A DNA stretch of 7,559 bases from assembly GCA_023264755.1 (NCBI GenBank), contig JAHFVB010000055.1, positions 6,423 to 13,981 on the forward strand. The letters are read 5' to 3'. This DNA is from Mycobacterium sp. (GTDB lineage Bacteria > Actinomycetota > Actinomycetes > Mycobacteriales > Mycobacteriaceae). Below the pieces are notes generated by a model. It ran no database searches. It had not been told where the DNA came from and saw nothing but the letters and a program-made list of their open reading frames with translations. This document shows, in pieces, positions 5,655-7,559 of this stretch (its first letter is position 1; each line of letters begins with the position of its first letter). A program made the position numbers and the translations under genes.

Positions 5655-6326
5655 TCATCGGTCCAGTAGTGCGACCAGTGGCGCAGCGCCGGTGATGACG
5701 GGTGCATGCTGGCGGCGCACCGATGAGCTAAGCCACGTGTCGCGGTCCAGCCGATAGACGTGTTCGACGTACTGGCGACCGTGTTCGGTGATGCGGTGGC
5801 CGTCGAGCAGCTCGTAGCCGAGTTTGGCCGACACCGACGCGCTCGCATGGTTGTCCGCGAGCACCCAGGACTTCGCCGCTTCCGCACCCAGCTGGACGAA
5901 GGCCAGTTCGAGGACGGCGGCGCGGGACTGGGTGCCGAGCCCGCGGCGCTGAAACGCAGCCAGCAGCCAGGACGTCGTTCCCACGATGCGACGGTGCGGC
6001 CACTGCTCGAATCCCGACAGGCTCTGGATCCCCACCGGTTCCCCCGAGACCATCACCGCGAGGTCGAGTGTCCAGCCGGGACGCGTCGTGAGCTCGCGGT
6101 TCGACGTCACCCGAGCGATTCGCTGATGCTCGATCTCGTCCGGCGTGCGGTCTTGGAGCCACTTGACGAAATGCGAATCTGCGGTTGGCAGTATCGCAGT
6201 GGGCTCGGCGGCACGCCGAGCGAGCACCGCGAGTTCGGTGTCGGTCGGCACCTGCAGGCGGGCGTCCCCGACCGCGATGCCGAGCGCGAATTGCGGCCAG
6301 CGCTGGGCTAGTTCGTCACGGTTCAC
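5655..6326 (-). CDS. GNAT family N-acetyltransferase (RimJ/RimL-like)
   Basis: This 223-residue protein has a GNAT domain with the acetyl-CoA loop QRRGLGT (in FQRRGLGTQSRAAVLELAF, about 125-143) and the later motif ADNHASASVSAKLGYELLDG (about 157-176), which is typical of RimJ/RimL-like acetyltransferases. It should transfer acetyl from acetyl-CoA to an amine. The acceptor, whether protein N-terminus, small molecule or antibiotic, is unknown. The start is GTG 6326, set by a strong GGGAGGTGA site. That start lies 11 bp inside the end of the upstream nucleotidyltransferase gene, so the two are probably translationally coupled. It is convergent with the MerR gene, with a gap of only 14 bp and no clear terminator in it. 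The last 20 or so residues after the Leu-Asp-Arg-Asp-Thr-Trp stretch look like a low-complexity tail. Confidence 0.9.
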   Translation of the reverse strand: MNRDELAQRWPQFALGIAVGDARLQVPTDTELAVLARRAAEPTAILPTADSHFVKWLQDRTPDEIEHQRIARVTSNRELTTRPGWTLDLAVMVSGEPVGIQSLSGFEQWPHRRIVGTTSWLLAAFQRRGLGTQSRAAVLELAFVQLGAEAAKSWVLADNHASASVSAKLGYELLDGHRITEHGRQYVEHVYRLDRDTWLSSSVRRQHAPVITGAAPLVALLDR

Positions 6327-6666
6327 CAGTCACCTCCCACGGTGCCACGCGGTGATACCCCGCGAAGACTCGGCCACCGAACTCGTCGAGCAGTTCGGTG
6401 ACATGGGCCCGGCGACGGGCCCGGTCGAACTCGCAGAATCGGCGCAGCGACTGCTCGGTCTGCACGAAGAACTCCACCGGCCAACCGTCGACCACGTGCG
6501 ACGACCGGAAGGGGGCCGGCGGCCCGTCCAACAGCACTGTGACGTCCAGATCCGAGGTGGACGTCGACTCGCAGGCCGCGACACTTCCCCCGAGCCAGGC
6601 CGCGCGGGCGTCGGGGAACCGTTGCCGCACCAGCCGTGTCGCGACAACCGCCGCCTGCTCCACCAT
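6316..6666 (-). CDS. Minimal nucleotidyltransferase-domain protein
   Basis: This 116-residue protein contains a full polymerase-beta-like nucleotidyltransferase active site: GGS (26-28), D39 and D41 in SDLDVTVLL, and the third carboxylate E65 in PVEFFV. Such enzymes move a nucleotide from NTP to a protein, RNA or small molecule. The family includes aminoglycoside adenylyltransferases and the MNT antitoxin of HEPN-MNT modules. Many actinobacterial relatives are about twice as long. This one ends soon after RARRRAHVTELLDEFGGRVF, so the C-terminal helical part is missing. I see no HEPN partner; the next gene is a GNAT overlapping by 11 bp. The frame extends upstream to 6786, but that stretch covers the inverted repeat and lacks family residues, so ATG 6666 (or GTG 6663) is chosen. 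No clear ribosome-binding site is seen. Confidence 0.8.
   Translation of the reverse strand: MVEQAAVVATRLVRQRFPDARAAWLGGSVAACESTSTSDLDVTVLLDGPPAPFRSSHVVDGWPVEFFVQTEQSLRRFCEFDRARRRAHVTELLDEFGGRVFAGYHRVAPWEVTGEP
6330..6338 (-). promoter_or_regulatory. Strong ribosome-binding site inside the nucleotidyltransferase gene
   Basis: On the minus strand GGGAGGTGA, with its GGAGG core 6 bases before GTG 6326, lies within the last codons of the nucleotidyltransferase gene. It fixes the GNAT start and allows coupled translation of the pair. Confidence 0.7.
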
Positions 6667-6758
6667 GAGTCCAGTGTCGACCCTGCTGCTCTGCGATCGC
6701 GACACCTTTTCGGGTGCGCGCAGTCTCGACGCCGGTGGCGGGCCGCGGCAATTCTTCG

Positions 6759-6824
6759 GTCGTCGAACGTGAGCCCACTGCGACAAATCGGCTCGTTTCT
6801 CGCAGTGGGCTCACGTTCGGCGAC
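6759..6824. repeat. Long near-perfect inverted repeat (stem-loop element)
   Basis: CGAACGTGAGCCCACTGCGA (6764-6783) is followed after 16 bases by its exact reverse complement (6800-6819). Beyond a single T/G mismatch, four more pairs extend the stem (GTCG 6759-6762 with CGAC 6821-6824). Inside the loop AAA and TTT can also pair. The result is a stem of about 24 pairs in 25 positions. It begins 8 bp after the stop of the P-loop remnant and ends well before the nucleotidyltransferase start, so it lies in non-coding DNA. It could be a terminator for the peptidase transcript or a copy of a dispersed palindromic element. There is no T-tract on either side. Confidence 0.9.
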
Positions 6825-6832
6825 GGCAGCCG

Positions 6833-6946
6833 TCACGTCGCCGGTGCGCCGTTGGCCGCGTCCGCGATCCTCCGCGCCACCTGTCGTGGCGTGATGCTGG
6901 TCGTCGTCTTGCCCGCGCCGTGGGTGCCGTTGATCCAGATGATCAC
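6833..6946 (-). pseudogene. Collapsed remnant of a P-loop ATPase/kinase gene
   Basis: A 37-codon frame begins with GTG and reads VIIWINGTHGAGKTTTS, which is the start of a family of small P-loop ATP-binding proteins of about 180 residues, with a perfect Walker A (GTHGAGKT, residues 7-14). It continues directly into ITPRQVARRIADAANGAP, which looks like the C-terminal end of the same family (an LTPxQVAxxI-type helix). All the middle part, including Walker B and the lid, is missing. This looks like an in-frame internal deletion of roughly 130-140 codons. It lies 21 bp after the peptidase stop and 8 bp before the inverted repeat. A 37-residue P-loop peptide is unlikely to be a working enzyme. Confidence 0.72.
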
Positions 6947-6967
6947 GGAGCCGACGCTACCGGCGGT

Positions 6968-7559
6968 TCACCGAACGGACGCAAGCCTTCTCGTGTCGAG
7001 TCGCGTCTCCACAACCTCGCCATCCACCGATTCGATGAAGTAGACCGCCGCATCGTCGCGCTCCGATACGGCTTCGGCGAACTCGGTTCCGCGGTACAGG
7101 ACGCCCGCGCCGTCGTCGGTGGCGTACGCAGCGGGCAACACGCCTTGCCCGACGAGGCTCTTCAGCAGCGGCCGGCGTTGACCCTCGGAGTCGTAGTGAA
7201 CGCCATTGGCGTAGGGCACGAAAGCGAGTCCATCGGTCACCGGCCGCAGTTCAGGTCCGAACGAGTCCGTCGTTCCCCCGGCGTGCCAGCAGATCGACCC
7301 GGCCGAGACTCCGGTGAGCACCACGCCGGCTTGCCACGCGGAGCGCAACGCGGTGTCGACCTCGTGCAGTCGCCACATGGCCAGTAGGCCCGCGACGCTG
7401 CCGCCGAATACCCACACCACGTCGTGCTCGAGCAGATGCGCGGTGATGTCCTCGACGTTGGGCATCGGAAACAGGGACAGGTGCGATGCGGTGAAGCCCC
7501 GCGCTTGGGCAGCCTCGGTGAGGTAGTGCAACACTGATTTGTCGTCACCCATTGCGGTG
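6968..7559 (-). CDS. Peptidase E-like serine peptidase (S51 family), N-terminus outside window
   Basis: The frame remains open to the right edge. The Met at 7552 lies inside a TAMGDDKS-like segment, which in this family is internal, so it is probably not the start. Counting from that Met, the nucleophile is S83 in the elbow GVSAGS, followed by ICWHAGGTTDSFG with D96 and then NGVHYDSE with H119. The spacing matches the Ser-Asp-His arrangement of Salmonella PepE. PepE is a cytoplasmic dipeptidase for Asp-X dipeptides; relatives include cyanophycinases. The whole C-terminal part is present and ends normally at TGA 6968-6970. The mycobacterial versions are usually labelled peptidase E, and the exact substrate here is inferred only from the family. 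The next gene downstream is a P-loop remnant. Confidence 0.9.
   Translation of the reverse strand, partial: TAMGDDKSVLHYLTEAAQARGFTASHLSLFPMPNVEDITAHLLEHDVVWVFGGSVAGLLAMWRLHEVDTALRSAWQAGVVLTGVSAGSICWHAGGTTDSFGPELRPVTDGLAFVPYANGVHYDSEGQRRPLLKSLVGQGVLPAAYATDDGAGVLYRGTEFAEAVSERDDAAVYFIESVDGEVVETRLDTRRLASVR

Noticed and set aside
6316..6666. Classical HEPN-MNT toxin-antitoxin module
   Set aside because: No HEPN protein (RxxxxH motif) is encoded next to the nucleotidyltransferase; the neighbours are a GNAT and a P-loop remnant.
1..7559. CRISPR array, phage or transposon genes
   Set aside because: No regularly spaced repeats, and no transposase, integrase or phage structural motifs in any frame.

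Overview
The window is very GC-rich and its genes have strongly GC-biased third codon positions. The encoded proteins look like those of the Mycobacteriaceae: a chromosomal AAC(2')-I aminoglycoside acetyltransferase with the characteristic ...CDWR.GD.W C-terminus, a DIP1984-family protein, GTG starts and an apparently leaderless promoter. A Mycobacterium or Mycolicibacterium-like actinobacterium is the best guess. No transposase, integrase, plasmid gene or CRISPR array is visible, so this reads as ordinary chromosome with a patchy accessory right side.

Left part (1-2850, all on the minus strand): a flavoprotein aromatic monooxygenase runs off the left edge. An array of TCGTTCT half-sites sits over its likely promoter. 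Upstream of it lies a membrane-anchored GGDEF diguanylate cyclase. The 2637-2850 gap is a divergent promoter region.

Middle (2851-4285): an intrinsic AAC(2')-I gene reads rightward. It is followed by a 257-bp convergent gap holding a candidate 29-residue ORF and a degenerate tRNA-like sequence. A leftward DIP1984-family gene comes next, with its own divergent promoter region.

SDR-MerR unit (4248-5640): a short-chain dehydrogenase and a MerR-family regulator form a tight two-gene operon. Ahead of it is a promoter with a 19-bp -35/-10 spacer containing a perfect 18-bp palindrome, placed so that the transcript would begin at or next to the ATG. This is the expected arrangement for a MerR regulator controlling its own operon.

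Right part (5655-7559, all on the minus strand): in transcription order, a peptidase E-like S51 serine peptidase cut by the right edge, the collapsed remnant of a P-loop ATPase/kinase gene, a near-perfect 25-bp inverted repeat, a minimal nucleotidyltransferase of 116 residues, and a GNAT acetyltransferase that overlaps it by 11 bp. The remnant, the inverted repeat and the stripped-down nucleotidyltransferase point to rearrangement and gene decay here.

I see no clearly new multi-gene defence or biosynthetic system. The best leads are the inverted-repeat element, the MerR-type leaderless promoter, the nucleotidyltransferase-GNAT pair and the tRNA-like sequence.
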